Shown here: positions 27,051-37,301 of the stretch, piece after piece
Layout of the letters: each line of letters opens with the position of its first letter
Numbering within the stretch: the stretch's first letter is position 1
DNA from: Hydrocarboniclastica marina
GTDB taxonomy: Bacteria; Pseudomonadota; Gammaproteobacteria; Pseudomonadales; Oleiphilaceae
Assembly (NCBI RefSeq): GCF_004851605.1
Contig: NZ_CP031093.1
Span: 1,302,001-1,366,000, forward strand
DNA: 64,000 bases
Direction: 5' to 3'
Position numbers and translations under genes: made by a program
The notes under the pieces: generated by a model
Told to the model about the DNA's origin: nothing
Database searches by the model: none
What the model saw: the letters and a program-made list of their open reading frames with translations, nothing else

Positions 27051-29882
27051 TTACTCCGCCGGTTGTTCCTCGGCTGGGGCTACGTCATCGCTATAGTCCA
27101 TGTCCTGCGTTTCAGTGGTGATCAGCACCGAACGCATAAGGGGCTCGATTTCGGTGCGGTAAAGCTTGCGAACCGCTTCCAGGTCCAGCGCCTGAACGGC
27201 CTCTACTGTTCTCTGGCGTGTATCGAAGCCTGTGTTCTGACGGTCTATCTCCTGCCACCATCGCTCGGAGATCGCTCGCAAGGTTTTGTCCTCTTCCTCC
27301 AGCCGGCTGATCACGGACGCCTTCTGGGCTTCCAGATCTGCTTCTTCCATGTCCGAAAGGGTCTGGCTGTACTCGTCCAGGAAAGCTTTGACCTGCCTAT
27401 CGAGCTCCGGGCCTTGCGCCACCGGGCTCTGGATCACGAAGGCCAGCCCCGGCACTTCCATCAGTTCATAGGCGTTGGCGAATACCACGTAGCCCAGTTG
27501 TTGCTCGGTCCGGAGAGAGTGATAGAACGGGGTGCCGACGAGTTGGGCCGCGAGGCGGTAGCCTGCACGCGCCGGGTAAGACGTGTCGGCACCCTGGACG
27601 TAGCGGACGTAGCCGGTATCGCTGTGTTTTACCGGCAGTGTCAATGCTGTGGTGCCGGGCTCAAGCCGCCGGACATCAGTGCGTTCAACGTCGGTGAACT
27701 CAGCTTTCTGGGTGAGCCTGGCGCTGACCTGACTGCCCAGGTTGAGCGCCGCAGCAGGCGTCAGGTTGCCGTGAGCGAGCATGACCGGATCTAGCTTTTC
27801 GAGGAACCGCGGCACAAACGCCTGGAGGTCCTCGAAAGTCAAAGACCTGGCGGCCTCGAGTTGCTCGTTCAACGGCCACAGATCTGTGATCAGTTTTTCC
27901 GACAGCAGTCCCAGTGCCTGAGTGTAGGGCTTGTCCTTGCGGCTATTCTCGAGGGAATCGATCAACTGCTGGCGGTGGAGCTCAAACCTGTCTTTAGCCA
28001 GCCGGGTATTCAGCGTTGTCTGCAGAAGGCTATCGAGCAGCTCATGCAGCTTGTCGCTGTACCCGCTCACACGCAGGGTGATGCCGCGCAGGTGGTTGTA
28101 GACCGAATAGTTCAGTCCAGCCAGATGGGCGGGATAGGCGTACGCATTGATCTGTTCGTTGATACGCTCGACCCACAGTTGGGTAAGGAGCTTGTCCTCG
28201 ACACTGTCGCGGGCGGCCGGAGAGCGCAGGCTCAGGTACAGGTTGGCCCTGGGGGTACCAAAAGAGGTGTCCCGGCCATACCAGACAGCGAATGGTTCGC
28301 CAGAGAGCTTGACGGGCTTCTCATGGCGTTCGCCCTTAACGAGATCCAGATCCTCCGGAATGAACGGGTTGGGTTCGGGCAGGGACAGATTATCTGCCAA
28401 GTGGGACAGGGCGCCGGTACTGGTGAGATCCTGGACCTTGAGCCGCTTGATCTCATAGGGAGTGTCGTACCAGTCTGTGCGCTGGGCGTCATCTTCGGTA
28501 ACGCCCGGTGCCAGTATGCTGACCAGTGTATTTTCCGGCCGGAGCTGGTCGAGCAGCGCATGGTAGCGCTCCGGCGCATACTGGTTCATGAGGTAACCCG
28601 CGCTGAGGACGTCCTCGGGTGCTACGGCGTGAAGATTGCCAGCCAAATGGCTCACCTGGCGTATAGGCTGCGTTTTTTCAGCAAAGCGAAAGCTGAGCTC
28701 ACCCAGTTGCTGTTGCTCTTCGAAGTAATGCCGCGCGACCCCTTTCTCGCGGATCAGGTCGATGTACTCGAACGTCAGCGCGACGACTTCCTGCCAGCGT
28801 TCCAGGCCGTCCGGGGTCAGTGACATCGATATCTGGAAGACCGCGTTCTCTTGGGTGTCGATCCCGGTGCCCGCCGAGAGACCACTGACCAGGCCCGCTT
28901 CTTTAAGGACATCAAGCAGACTGCCGGGCCCTTCGTGGCCGATGAGATTGGCCACATAACTGCCGGGTTTGCTCTGATATTGAGCCATGAGCGACTCGGC
29001 CGGGAAGTACAGTTGAAGGCGACGGGTGTCCTTGAGCGCCTCGACCTTCAGGCTCGCAGGCAACCGCTCAGTATCGAGCAGGGGTGCTTCGTGCGGGAAG
29101 GGTGATCTATCGCCCGAAGGGAGGTCGTCGAAGCGGGTTTTCACCCACTTTTCCAGCGTGTCGAGCGACTGGGGGCCGTAGACAACGAGCGTCATCAGCT
29201 CGGCTTTATAGTGCTCCCGGTAGAACGCTACGACGTCCTCGTGCAGTGCGGCATCCCCGTCGCCCAGGGTTTCGAGGTTGCCCACGGCAAAACGGTTATA
29301 ACGATGTTCGGGATTGAGCGCCGCTTTAAAGGCAGAAAAAAACCGGCGGCTATCGTCGCGGGTTTTGGAGGTGTACTCCGAGTGCACCGCGTTGCGCTCA
29401 CGATCCACCAGCTCCGGGGTGAACAGGGGGGCGGTGAACTGCTGGGCAAACCGGTCCAATGCCGGCTCAAGATACTCGCCGTCAACATCAAAGAAGTAAT
29501 TGGTATGCTGAAAGCTGGTGGACGCGTTATGGCTGCCACCGTGATTGCTGATGAACTTCTGGTACTCGCCCGCTTCAGGGTACTTTTCAGTGCCGAGAAA
29601 GAGCATGTGTTCCAGAAAATGCGCAATACCGGGACGGTCATCTGGTTCATCGCCGCTGCCCACATGGACGTCCAGCGCTGCAGCCCCCTTATCAGCCTTT
29701 GGGTCGCTTATCAGCAGAACGCGCAAGCCGTTTTCCAGCTTCAGGTAGCGGTAGTCCCGGCTGTCATTAGGGCTCTGCTTGGGAGAGACGGTCTGTTCAG
29801 CGGCAAGGGCGGGTGCGGTCATGGATACCAGGCCTGTCATAATCGTTAAAAGAATAAGGCAACCGGAGCGGAACAATTTCAT
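27051..29882 (-). CDS. ptrA: Pitrilysin-type M16 metalloprotease
   Basis: Periplasmic zinc peptidase of the insulinase/pitrilysin family, 943 residues (E. coli protease III has 962). The start at 29882 is set by AAGAGGA and by a clear signal peptide (CLILLTIMTGLVSMTAPALA, about residues 8-27). The inverted zinc motif is HFLEH near residue 83, with the third ligand in the ERNAVHSEY motif about 75 residues later. The usual four M16 lobes fill the rest, and the C-terminus has the YVVFANAYEL substrate-site block. It is preceded on the same strand by a small hypothetical gene. Confidence 0.92.
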   Translation of the reverse strand: MKLFRSGCLILLTIMTGLVSMTAPALAAEQTVSPKQSPNDSRDYRYLKLENGLRVLLISDPKADKGAAALDVHVGSGDEPDDRPGIAHFLEHMLFLGTEKYPEAGEYQKFISNHGGSHNASTSFQHTNYFFDVDGEYLEPALDRFAQQFTAPLFTPELVDRERNAVHSEYTSKTRDDSRRFFSAFKAALNPEHRYNRFAVGNLETLGDGDAALHEDVVAFYREHYKAELMTLVVYGPQSLDTLEKWVKTRFDDLPSGDRSPFPHEAPLLDTERLPASLKVEALKDTRRLQLYFPAESLMAQYQSKPGSYVANLIGHEGPGSLLDVLKEAGLVSGLSAGTGIDTQENAVFQISMSLTPDGLERWQEVVALTFEYIDLIREKGVARHYFEEQQQLGELSFRFAEKTQPIRQVSHLAGNLHAVAPEDVLSAGYLMNQYAPERYHALLDQLRPENTLVSILAPGVTEDDAQRTDWYDTPYEIKRLKVQDLTSTGALSHLADNLSLPEPNPFIPEDLDLVKGERHEKPVKLSGEPFAVWYGRDTSFGTPRANLYLSLRSPAARDSVEDKLLTQLWVERINEQINAYAYPAHLAGLNYSVYNHLRGITLRVSGYSDKLHELLDSLLQTTLNTRLAKDRFELHRQQLIDSLENSRKDKPYTQALGLLSEKLITDLWPLNEQLEAARSLTFEDLQAFVPRFLEKLDPVMLAHGNLTPAAALNLGSQVSARLTQKAEFTDVERTDVRRLEPGTTALTLPVKHSDTGYVRYVQGADTSYPARAGYRLAAQLVGTPFYHSLRTEQQLGYVVFANAYELMEVPGLAFVIQSPVAQGPELDRQVKAFLDEYSQTLSDMEEADLEAQKASVISRLEEEDKTLRAISERWWQEIDRQNTGFDTRQRTVEAVQALDLEAVRKLYRTEIEPLMRSVLITTETQDMDYSDDVAPAEEQPAE

Positions 29883-29946
29883 GGAATCCTCTTGGAAGAA
29901 GGGGAACGCATTAAAGAGCGTGGGATGCCAGTACATGCCCATGCCA

Positions 29947-30237
29947 TCAGTGCTGGCGACCACCCTGGGTACGGTTAGGCCCTGACACAGCCGCGGCTGC
30001 GACTTTCTGTGCCTCTGCCTCGTCCAGGTCGCCTGCGGCGATCTGCTCCAAGGCGGCAGAGAGCTCATTGATGTCGTTCTGGTAAACCTTCAACTCCTCG
30101 CGAAAGGCCCGGTCAATTGCATCGTAGACCGCGCGTATCTGAGCGTCCCTGCCCGCCTTGGACTCAGCCGCGGAGTTGATCGCGCGCAAGCAGGCCTGGG
30201 CGATTTTTATGTACCGTTGATCCTTGCCGTCAGACAT
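29947..30237 (-). CDS. Small hypothetical protein, helical
   Basis: A 96-residue soluble protein, Ala/Gln/Asp-rich and predicted helical throughout, that I cannot assign to a family. KIAQACLRAINSAAESKAGRD and a second helix with FREELKVYQNDIN suggest a helical bundle. The tail is disordered. The start has GGAT upstream. It lies 64 bases ahead of the protease gene on the same strand, perhaps co-transcribed. A 260-bp gene-free stretch separates it from the divergent peroxiredoxin. Confidence 0.65.
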   Translation of the reverse strand: MSDGKDQRYIKIAQACLRAINSAAESKAGRDAQIRAVYDAIDRAFREELKVYQNDINELSAALEQIAAGDLDEAEAQKVAAAAVSGPNRTQGGRQH

Positions 30238-30497
30238 TCAGTTATCCTTGTTGCAGCCAGAGTTTTAATGGCGCCGATTATGGCAGCTTGCCGATAGTCT
30301 TGCATGGTCGCGGGCCGACGCATTTCTTCAGCTTTTCGACTGTTAAGTTTTCGACTGTAAAGATTGTGCTCGGCTTCGTTCCCGGCGTCATCCAGGCACG
30401 CGTTGCAGGTATGCTTTGTGCCTGATTCAACAAAAAAGTTCATTCAGTCGTTTAACCAGCGGCTGGTTCTGATGCTGAAATATCTGGAGAAAGTCTG

Positions 30498-31100
30498 ATG
30501 AGTGTATTGGTGGGAAAGCCGGCCCCTGATTTTACCGTGCCGGCTGTACTTGGTGATGGCGCGATCGTGGACGAGTTTACCCTGTCGGAGAGCATCAGGG
30601 GCAAACCCGCCATTCTGTTCTTTTACCCGCTGGACTTTACGTTCGTCTGTCCATCAGAGCTGATCGCGCTGGATCACCGGATGGATGCGTTCCGGGAGCG
30701 TGGTGTCGAGGTGGTCAGTGTGTCGATCGATTCCCACTTCACCCACAATGCCTGGCGTAACACGGCAATCAACGATGGCGGCATCGGGCCGGTACGCTAC
30801 ACCATGGCTGCTGACCTCAACCATGATATTGTCCGGGCATACGGCGTCGCATCCGAAAGGGGAATGGCGTTCCGGGCGGCTTTTCTGATTGATAAGGCAG
30901 GTATTGTCCGCTCCCAGATAGCCAACGATCTGCCGTTGGGCCGGAACATTGATGAATTGGTGCGGCTGGTCGATGCCCTGCAGTTCCATGAAGCGCACGG
31001 CGAGGTCTGTCCCGCCGGGTGGAAAAAAGGCGACAAGGGAATGGATGCATCCCCCGCAGGTGTTGCCGAGTACCTGGCGGATAACAGCAAGAAGCTGTGA
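30498..31100 (+). CDS. Typical 2-Cys peroxiredoxin (AhpC/TSA family)
   Basis: Reduces hydrogen peroxide and organic peroxides. It is 200 residues, with peroxidatic Cys at 51 in DFTFVCPSE and resolving Cys at 171 in GEVCPAGW, so it is the typical two-cysteine kind. It lies beside rnt-pyrC-motY-argG, in the same order I recall from P. aeruginosa PA3529-PA3525. GGAG precedes the start. No reductase gene is adjacent. Confidence 0.93.
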   Translation: MSVLVGKPAPDFTVPAVLGDGAIVDEFTLSESIRGKPAILFFYPLDFTFVCPSELIALDHRMDAFRERGVEVVSVSIDSHFTHNAWRNTAINDGGIGPVRYTMAADLNHDIVRAYGVASERGMAFRAAFLIDKAGIVRSQIANDLPLGRNIDELVRLVDALQFHEAHGEVCPAGWKKGDKGMDASPAGVAEYLADNSKKL

Positions 31101-31115
31101 TTGACCGGCGGGCGC

Positions 31116-31787
31116 CTACTGGGGCTCGCCTGCCTCGCTTGCTACAGCAGGGGGCGGGGGCCAGCCGCCCAGGTCTTTCCAGCGGTTGACGATCAGGCAG
31201 AACAATTCCGCTGTCCTTTCTGCGTCGTAAAGCGCTGAGTGCGCTTCCTTGTTGCTGAACTCAATCCCGGCCTCGCGGCAGGCCTGGGCCAGAACGGTCT
31301 GCCCGAGGGCAAGGCCCGCCATGCTCACCGTGTCGAAGGTGGAAAAAGGGTGGAAGGGGTTGCGCTTGATATCTGCGCGGTTAACCGCCTCAGTGATGAA
31401 ATTATGGTCGAAAATCGCGTTATGCCCGACCAGTATGGCCCGCTTGCAGCCCTGATCCTTGACTGCCTTGCGGATGGGCCGGAATAGTTCATTGAGCGCC
31501 TCAACCTCCGGCACCGCCTCGCGCAGCGGGCTCCAGGGATCAATGCCGGTGAAATCGAGGGCTGATTGCTCCAGGTTGGCACCCTCGAAAGGATCAACGT
31601 GAAAATCATGGCTTTCCGAGGGGTAAATGCGGCCGTCGTCGTCCATGCGCAGTATGACGGCAGCCACTTCGAGCAGTGCATCAGTGCGGCAGTTGAACCC
31701 GCCGGTCTCGACATCTACCACGACAGGCAGGTAGCCGCGAAAACGGCTCGCCATGGGACTGAGAGGCGGCGCTTTTTCTTCACTCAT
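31116..31787 (-). CDS. rnt: Ribonuclease T
   Basis: DEDDh 3'-5' exoribonuclease that trims tRNA and other stable RNA ends. The 223-residue protein has [10 protein letters not shown] (Asp/Glu of the active site), [11 protein letters not shown], and [14 protein letters not shown] (His and Asp). The basic [12 protein letters not shown] stretch is typical of the family. It lies 80 bases downstream of pyrC on the same strand and converges with the peroxiredoxin gene. Confidence 0.94.
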   Translation of the reverse strand: MSEEKAPPLSPMASRFRGYLPVVVDVETGGFNCRTDALLEVAAVILRMDDDGRIYPSESHDFHVDPFEGANLEQSALDFTGIDPWSPLREAVPEVEALNELFRPIRKAVKDQGCKRAILVGHNAIFDHNFITEAVNRADIKRNPFHPFSTFDTVSMAGLALGQTVLAQACREAGIEFSNKEAHSALYDAERTAELFCLIVNRWKDLGGWPPPPAVASEAGEPQ

Positions 31788-31867
31788 AAAACTTACCTTG
31801 GCTTGCCTGCCACGTGATTCAGCATGAATGGTGGCGTTAAAAAGAAACTGAAATGAAGAGCGAAAAA

Positions 31868-32911
31868 TCAGGCAGGAGAATCCGCCAACTTCCAGCTCAG
31901 CGTGATACCCGCTCCCAATGGAACGATCTCGCTCTCACCCAACGGTAGGACCGCGGGCAATTGCCAGGGTTCGCGTTTCAGGGTGACTCGCTCCCGGTTG
32001 CGCGGGAGCCCGTAGAAGTCGGGTCCGAAAAAGCTCGCGAAACCTTCCAGGCGATCAAGCGCACCGGCTCGCTCAAACGCCTCAGCATAGAGCTCCAGCG
32101 CGGACCAGGCCGAATAACAGCCGGCACAGCCGCAGGCGGACTCTTTCTGGTGCCGGGCATGGGGCGCTGAGTCGGTCCCCAGGAAAAAGCGGGGGTCGCC
32201 ACTGGTCGCTGCCGTCACCAGGGCTTCCTGATGACTGCGGCGTTTGAGTATGGGCAGGCAGAAAAAATGCGGTCGGATGCCGCCCACCAGCATATCGTTG
32301 CGATTGAACAACAGGTGCTGCGGCGTGATGGTCGCGCCAAGACGGTCAGGGCAGTCCTTTACAAAATCCACCGCGTCCGCTGTGGTGATATGCTCAAAAA
32401 CAATTTTCAGTTCGGGGAAACGCTGGCGTACCGGCATCATGACCTTATCAATAAACGCTTTTTCGCGATCAAAGATATCGGTGGCGTGCTCTGTGACTTC
32501 GCCGTGAACCAGCAACAGCAGCCCTTCGGTCGCCATGGCTTCTAAAACCGGATAAAGCCGGCTGATGTCGGTCACCCCGGCGGCCGAGTTTGTGGTGGCA
32601 CCGGCCGGGTAGAGTTTGCAGGCGACGACCCCCGCAGCCCGGGCGCGGCCTATTTCCTCAGCCGTTGTCATATCGGTCAGGTAGAGCGTCATTAGCGGCT
32701 CAAACGTGCTTTCGGCCGGACACGCCGCCAGAATCCGATCCCGATAGGCTAACGCCATCTGAGTCGTCGTGATCGGGCTCTGTAAATTGGGCATGACAAT
32801 CGCACGAGCGAACTGCCGCGCTGTGGCAGGCACCACCGACGCGAGCAGGTCTCCATCGCGAAGGTGCACGTGCCAGTCGTCGGGACGGATAAGACTCAGT
32901 GTGTCGGTCAT
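31868..32911 (-). CDS. pyrC: Dihydroorotase
   Basis: Cyclises carbamoyl-aspartate to dihydroorotate in pyrimidine synthesis. The length of 347 residues is that of the E. coli PyrC type. Zinc ligands are visible in [10 protein letters not shown], the carboxylated Lys in [12 protein letters not shown], and the later His residues in LLVHGEVT and VFEHITT. GTDSAPH contains the catalytic Asp. It is the first gene of a pyrC-rnt pair and diverges from motY. Confidence 0.96.
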   Translation of the reverse strand: MTDTLSLIRPDDWHVHLRDGDLLASVVPATARQFARAIVMPNLQSPITTTQMALAYRDRILAACPAESTFEPLMTLYLTDMTTAEEIGRARAAGVVACKLYPAGATTNSAAGVTDISRLYPVLEAMATEGLLLLVHGEVTEHATDIFDREKAFIDKVMMPVRQRFPELKIVFEHITTADAVDFVKDCPDRLGATITPQHLLFNRNDMLVGGIRPHFFCLPILKRRSHQEALVTAATSGDPRFFLGTDSAPHARHQKESACGCAGCYSAWSALELYAEAFERAGALDRLEGFASFFGPDFYGLPRNRERVTLKREPWQLPAVLPLGESEIVPLGAGITLSWKLADSPA

Positions 32912-33069
32912 GGCAAGATCGATATCCAGGTTCGGTAAAAAAACGGCGTGATTGAGCCGGCATGCCCCTGAGCACTACGGTAGTCAGCCAGAGCGTGGGC
33001 ATGGCCGAAGCGCGGCATTGTAGCAAATAACCGGGACACATTTCGTAACCGTTTACCTCGCGAGATACC

Positions 33070-33096
33070 TAAAGATTACGCCAGGTTGGCCGTTAC
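33070..33096 (+). promoter_or_regulatory. FliA (sigma-28) promoter for motY
   Basis: TAAAGATT-N11-GCCGTTAC, 32 bases before the motY start. The flagellar consensus is TAAAGTTT-N11-GCCGATAA; spacing is exact and 13 of 16 positions match. Confidence 0.75.
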
Positions 33097-33128
33097 CGTA
33101 CGTAGGCAACCGAACCGCGGAAACGGGT

Positions 33129-34052
33129 ATGATCCAGAAATGTAAAAGACCACTATGGCTTGCAACTGCGTTGGCGATCTCACTTTCGCCCGGCTTTGTG
33201 CATGGGCAGACTTTCGGCGCAGGCATTGAGAACAGTCGGTGGAACCTCTCGGCATCGGTATTCGAATGCAGCCTCAACCATGAGATACCCCGGTTGGGCC
33301 GGGCCGTTTTCTACCAGCGCGCTGGTGAGAGCCTTCAGTTTCACCTGGACGTCAACGTTAACCCCATGGCGCCGGGGCAGGCAGCGCTCGTCGTTGAAGC
33401 GCCGGCATGGCGGCCGGGTGCGGACATTGCTGATCTGGGCTATGTCCCGGTTCAGCAGGGGCTACGGCCGATCACTGTGCCCATGGGAACCGCGTGGCGT
33501 ATGCTCGCGAGCCTGTCTGAGGGTATGGCGCCGACCTTCACCCGACGTAGCGCCTACGGGCCGGACCGGGTTCGGGTACGCCTGTCCCACGTCAACTTCA
33601 TGCCGCTGAATTCCGACTTTGAAAGCTGCGTTGCCGGGCTGCTGCCCGTTAATTATGACCAGGTAGAGCGAACAGCGGTTTACTTCCGGGCGGGTAGCAC
33701 AGCGCTCAATCAGGCCGACCGGGACGCGCTGGATAAAATCGTGCTCTATCTCACGGCGGACAGCACGGTGAGTGCGGTTTTCGTGGACGGGCATACCGAC
33801 CGGGTGGGTTCGCGCATTGACAACCGCACCTTGTCCAAGGAGCGGGCTCATGCCGTTACCGATTACCTGCTAAGTCAGGGCGTCAATCCCGACATCATAA
33901 CCACGCGCTACCATGGCGACCGATACCCCGTCGCCGGCGCAACGAACAATCGCCGCACTACCATTCGACTCCAGCGCGAAGGCGACCCTGAAAACGACGA
34001 GGTATTGCATCAGGCCGAGGCTGACTACAGCAGTGAACGCGACGCCGGCTGA
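33129..34052 (+). CDS. motY: Flagellar stator-associated protein MotY
   Basis: Periplasmic T-ring protein that helps anchor PomAB/MotAB-type stators at the flagellar motor. The 307-residue protein has a signal peptide ending near GFVHG (about residue 26), a MotY N-terminal domain and a C-terminal OmpA-like peptidoglycan-binding domain (about 180-290; [24 protein letters not shown]). The position next to pyrC and argG and the sigma-28 promoter support MotY rather than a generic OmpA protein. Confidence 0.92.
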   Translation: MIQKCKRPLWLATALAISLSPGFVHGQTFGAGIENSRWNLSASVFECSLNHEIPRLGRAVFYQRAGESLQFHLDVNVNPMAPGQAALVVEAPAWRPGADIADLGYVPVQQGLRPITVPMGTAWRMLASLSEGMAPTFTRRSAYGPDRVRVRLSHVNFMPLNSDFESCVAGLLPVNYDQVERTAVYFRAGSTALNQADRDALDKIVLYLTADSTVSAVFVDGHTDRVGSRIDNRTLSKERAHAVTDYLLSQGVNPDIITTRYHGDRYPVAGATNNRRTTIRLQREGDPENDEVLHQAEADYSSERDAG

Positions 34053-34110
34053 ACTTTAGCTGCCTGCTGTCGCCTTTCCGGGCATTTCGACTCGCCACCT
34101 CAACTGCACC

Positions 34111-34129
34111 CAGGACCCGCCGGGTCCTG
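34111..34129. terminator. Perfect hairpin between motY and argG
   Basis: CAGGACCCG-C-CGGGTCCTG, nine paired positions flanking one base, starting 59 bases after the motY stop. No T-run follows. It may end the motY transcript or be a structured leader element before argG. Confidence 0.4.
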
Positions 34130-34267
34130 CGAGACACTAGCTTTGCGGCTTTCCGTCCACTCCCTTACAATGAGCGCCTTTTCGGCGGGGGTTACCCTTT
34201 CGGGTGCTCGTGTATACGGATGAGTCCGGCGCGGGTACCCAGCCCATCAGTAGAGCGGAGCACGGGC

Positions 34268-35491
34268 ATGGCAGAGTCAAAGCAAGTCTTCAAGAAAGTC
34301 GTATTGGCCTATTCAGGCGGACTGGATACCTCGGTTATCGTCCGCTGGTTGCAGGAAACCTATAACTGTGAGGTCGTGACCTTTACCGCTGACCTCGGTC
34401 AGGGCGAAGAAGTCGAACCCGCCCGAGCCAAGGCCGAAGCCTTGGGCGTAAAGGAAATATACATAGAGGACCTGCGCGAGGAGTTCGTGCGTGACTTCGT
34501 TTTCCCCATGTTCCGCGCCAACGCCATCTACGAGGGCGAGTATCTTCTCGGCACCTCGATTGCCCGTCCGCTCATTGCCAAGCGCCTGATCGACATTGCC
34601 AACAAAACCGGTGCGGACGCCATCTCCCATGGCGCGACCGGCAAAGGTAACGACCAGGTCCGTTTCGAGCTCGGCGCCTACGCACTCAAGCCCGGCGTCC
34701 ATGTTATTGCCCCGTGGCGTGAGTGGGATCTTAATTCCCGCCAGAAGCTCCTGGACTACTGCGAACAGCACGACATCAAGGTAGAAAAAAAGAAGGGCAA
34801 GTCGCCTTATTCCATGGATGCGAATCTGCTCCACATTTCCTACGAAGGCGAAGTGCTCGAAGACCCCTGGGCCGAAGCCGAAGAAGATATGTGGCGGTGG
34901 AGTGTGGCCCCCGAGCAGGCGCCCGACACACCAGCAGAGCTGACATTGACCTACCGCAAGGGCGACATTGTCGCGATCGACGGCAAGGAAATGGCTGCCC
35001 ACGAGGTACTGGAATACCTCAACAAGATCGGCGGCGCCCACGGCGTTGGCCGGATCGACATCGTTGAGAACCGCTACGTGGGGATGAAGTCACGCGGCTG
35101 CTACGAAACCCCTGGCGGCACCATCATGCTGCGCGCCCACCGTGCCATTGAGTCCATCACCCTGGATCGCGAAGTGGCTCACCTGAAAGACAGCCTGATG
35201 CCCCGGTACGCTGAGACCATCTATAACGGCTACTGGTGGTCCCCCGAGCGCAAGGCGATGCAGGCGCTGATCGATGATACGCAGGAGCCGGTCAACGGTG
35301 ATGTGCGCCTCAAACTCTACAAGGGTAATGTCATCGTCCTGGGGCGCCGCTCGGATGACTCTCTGTTCGACGAAAAGGTCGCGACCTTCGAAGACGATGC
35401 AGGTGCCTACGATCAGAAAGACGCCGCCGGCTTCATCAAACTGAACGCCCTGCGGTTGAGAATTGCCGCGAGCAAGGGCCGCAAGTTTTGA
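34268..35491 (+). CDS. argG: Argininosuccinate synthase
   Basis: Joins citrulline and aspartate with ATP in arginine synthesis. It is 407 residues of the shorter ArgG type. The P-loop [10 protein letters not shown] is near residue 14, and [14 protein letters not shown] and [12 protein letters not shown] are further signature blocks. The start at 34268 follows GGAGCACGGGC; a longer upstream frame is not family-like. A clear terminator follows. Confidence 0.97.
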   Translation: MAESKQVFKKVVLAYSGGLDTSVIVRWLQETYNCEVVTFTADLGQGEEVEPARAKAEALGVKEIYIEDLREEFVRDFVFPMFRANAIYEGEYLLGTSIARPLIAKRLIDIANKTGADAISHGATGKGNDQVRFELGAYALKPGVHVIAPWREWDLNSRQKLLDYCEQHDIKVEKKKGKSPYSMDANLLHISYEGEVLEDPWAEAEEDMWRWSVAPEQAPDTPAELTLTYRKGDIVAIDGKEMAAHEVLEYLNKIGGAHGVGRIDIVENRYVGMKSRGCYETPGGTIMLRAHRAIESITLDREVAHLKDSLMPRYAETIYNGYWWSPERKAMQALIDDTQEPVNGDVRLKLYKGNVIVLGRRSDDSLFDEKVATFEDDAGAYDQKDAAGFIKLNALRLRIAASKGRKF

Positions 35492-35519
35492 TCGACTAAG
35501 TTTCTGGTGGATTTTTACT

Positions 35520-35542
35520 AAGGCCCTGCGGGGTCTTTTTTT
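35520..35542 (+). terminator. Rho-independent terminator of argG
   Basis: AAGGCCC and GGGTCTT pair around a TGCG loop, followed by seven T. The hairpin begins 28 bases after the argG stop. Confidence 0.85.
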
Positions 35543-35631
35543 GTGGTGCTGGGCCCGGGCTTGTCATAGGGTAAAACGTCAATGTTGCCGATAGCGCTGC
35601 GTCGTTATCGAATCGCCGGCTGGGGCTTTGG

Positions 35632-36573
35632 ATGGAGCAGGGGGATTACATGGGACAGACGAACAGGCCTATTTTCTGGCGGGACCCGCGCATGCCTTAC
35701 GTTGAACTGCGTAAGGTCGAGGACGGCCGTCAGGTCTGTTATGCGCCTCATACCCATGTTCAATGGTCGATGGGGGCAATCACGGGTGGGCAAAGTACCT
35801 TCCTGTACGGTGACAGCGCGTACCAGGTCGCGGCCGGCTCTCTGGTGCTGATCAACCCGGAGCGCGTCCACGCCTGCAACCCGATTGATGGCCAGCCCTG
35901 GGCTTACTTTATGCTCTATGTGGATCGGCACTGGCTGGCGCGGCTGCTGTTTCAGGCCGGTCTCTTCGGAGCGCCGCACTGGCGCGACATGCCTTACGAT
36001 GTTGTGGAGTCACCCCGTTACTTTGCGGATTTCTGCGCAATGGCAGAGTTTCTGATGTCGAGGACAGCCGATATCGTTGCCAAAGAACATCGCCTCAGAA
36101 ACTTCCTGATTGACTTTCTTACGGGCCAGGCCGGTACGTCCGCTCAATGGCCAGTCGCTGAAGAGCTGCCGGAACGGCTTGCGGCTGTTGCCGACCACCT
36201 GGATGCCCACTGCACGGATCATCTGGCCCTGGAGGAGCTAAGCGCCTGGGCAGGCTATAGCCCCAGCTATTTTATCCGGGCGTTCAAAACCCATTTCGGC
36301 CTGACGCCGCATGCCTATCAGATCAACCGCCGGGTTCAGCGCGGGCAGCAGAACCTGAAACAGGGGGTCTCCGTTGCGGAAGCCGCTCTGGAAAGTGGGT
36401 TCTCCGATCAGCCGCACTTCCAACGCCTGTTCAAGCGCCTCGTTGCAGCGACACCGGGGGACTACACCCGGGTACAACAACCGAGCGCTAGCCAAACACG
36501 AGAAACAGGCAACTGGCCGCCAGCAGAAGCGCTAACCCCCGGTTCAAATAGCGAAGGATCGCCGGGTTGCTGA
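35632..36573 (+). CDS. AraC-family transcriptional regulator
   Basis: A DNA-binding regulator of 313 residues. Residues about 20-160 form a cupin-like AraC ligand-binding domain (HTHVQWSMGAI, LINPERVHACNP). Residues about 180-285 carry two helix-turn-helix motifs (LALEELSAWAGYSPSYFIRAFKTHFG and VSVAEAALESGFSDQPHFQRLFKR). A C-terminal tail of about 30 polar residues lies over the 3' end of the opposite-strand exporter gene. In many genomes such regulators control an adjacent LysE-type exporter; that link is inference. Confidence 0.92.
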   Translation: MEQGDYMGQTNRPIFWRDPRMPYVELRKVEDGRQVCYAPHTHVQWSMGAITGGQSTFLYGDSAYQVAAGSLVLINPERVHACNPIDGQPWAYFMLYVDRHWLARLLFQAGLFGAPHWRDMPYDVVESPRYFADFCAMAEFLMSRTADIVAKEHRLRNFLIDFLTGQAGTSAQWPVAEELPERLAAVADHLDAHCTDHLALEELSAWAGYSPSYFIRAFKTHFGLTPHAYQINRRVQRGQQNLKQGVSVAEAALESGFSDQPHFQRLFKRLVAATPGDYTRVQQPSASQTRETGNWPPAEALTPGSNSEGSPGC

Positions 36574-37084
36574 TTTGACGCCGAAGGTAGACGCCGGCAT
36601 AGACCCAACTGGCCAGGGAGAGCCAGCAAATGGGGGCATACACGAGGGCGAAGAGCAGTACCTGCTGCAGGTTCGGCTCGGGGATGTAGGCGCCGATGCC
36701 CGAAGCTGAGGCCAGCCAGGCTTTGGGGTTGAGCCACTGCATCGCGGCGCCGGTAATAAAACCCGGAGCCGCGCCGGAGCTCGTTTCCCGTATGCGACCG
36801 TTATCTCTAACTAACAGAAAGCTGAGATAGAGCAGAAACACAATGCCGGCGCCCCGCAGCCAAACGGCGAAGCCCGGAACGTTGGCCAGGATCGTGTGGA
36901 GGCCGAAGCCGATGGCCAGGAAAAGCGCAATGAAGCCGGTCGTCGCGCCGCTTACAAACTTCAGTCCGGAACCCGGGTTGTAACGCGTACCGGTGCTCAT
37001 GCATACCAGGTTGACCGGTCCCGGTGAGATCGAGGCGACCAGCGCGAACGCAGCCATGGACAGCAGGGTAGGGATACTCATCAT
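36488..37084 (-). CDS. LysE/RhtB-family amino-acid exporter
   Basis: Inner-membrane exporter of 198 residues with five or six hydrophobic segments. SISPGPVNLVCMSTGTRYN near residue 17 and AMQWLNPKAWLASASG near 110 are signature blocks of the LysE superfamily. The start at 37084 (ATG ATG) follows GGAG on the minus strand; the longer upstream frame is not membrane-like. Its last 86 bases overlap the end of the AraC-family gene tail-to-tail. The substrate is unknown. Confidence 0.9.
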   Translation of the reverse strand: MMSIPTLLSMAAFALVASISPGPVNLVCMSTGTRYNPGSGLKFVSGATTGFIALFLAIGFGLHTILANVPGFAVWLRGAGIVFLLYLSFLLVRDNGRIRETSSGAAPGFITGAAMQWLNPKAWLASASGIGAYIPEPNLQQVLLFALVYAPICWLSLASWVYAGVYLRRQISNPAILRYLNRGLALLLAASCLFLVFG

Positions 37085-37301
37085 GATGCTCCGCAGACAG
37101 GGAACTTTAGTCTGACGGGCCGGTGAACTAGCGTATTGAACGAAATTGCGATCCCCAGGCACAGTTAACGAAAACTGGGCGGGCTGCGACGCGAGGGTGC
37201 GGGTGGTTGGCCGAGAGCCGACGAAGGGCACGGCAATCTCACCCGTACCCTTCCAGTAGGCTTTTCTTTTTGGTACTCCTGTCCGGGCCCCCGAGGTCCG
37301 C

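Noticed and set aside
27861..28823. 320-codon plus-strand frame opposite the pitrilysin-type gene
   Set aside because: Mirror frame of a GC-rich coding gene; no motif or ribosome site.
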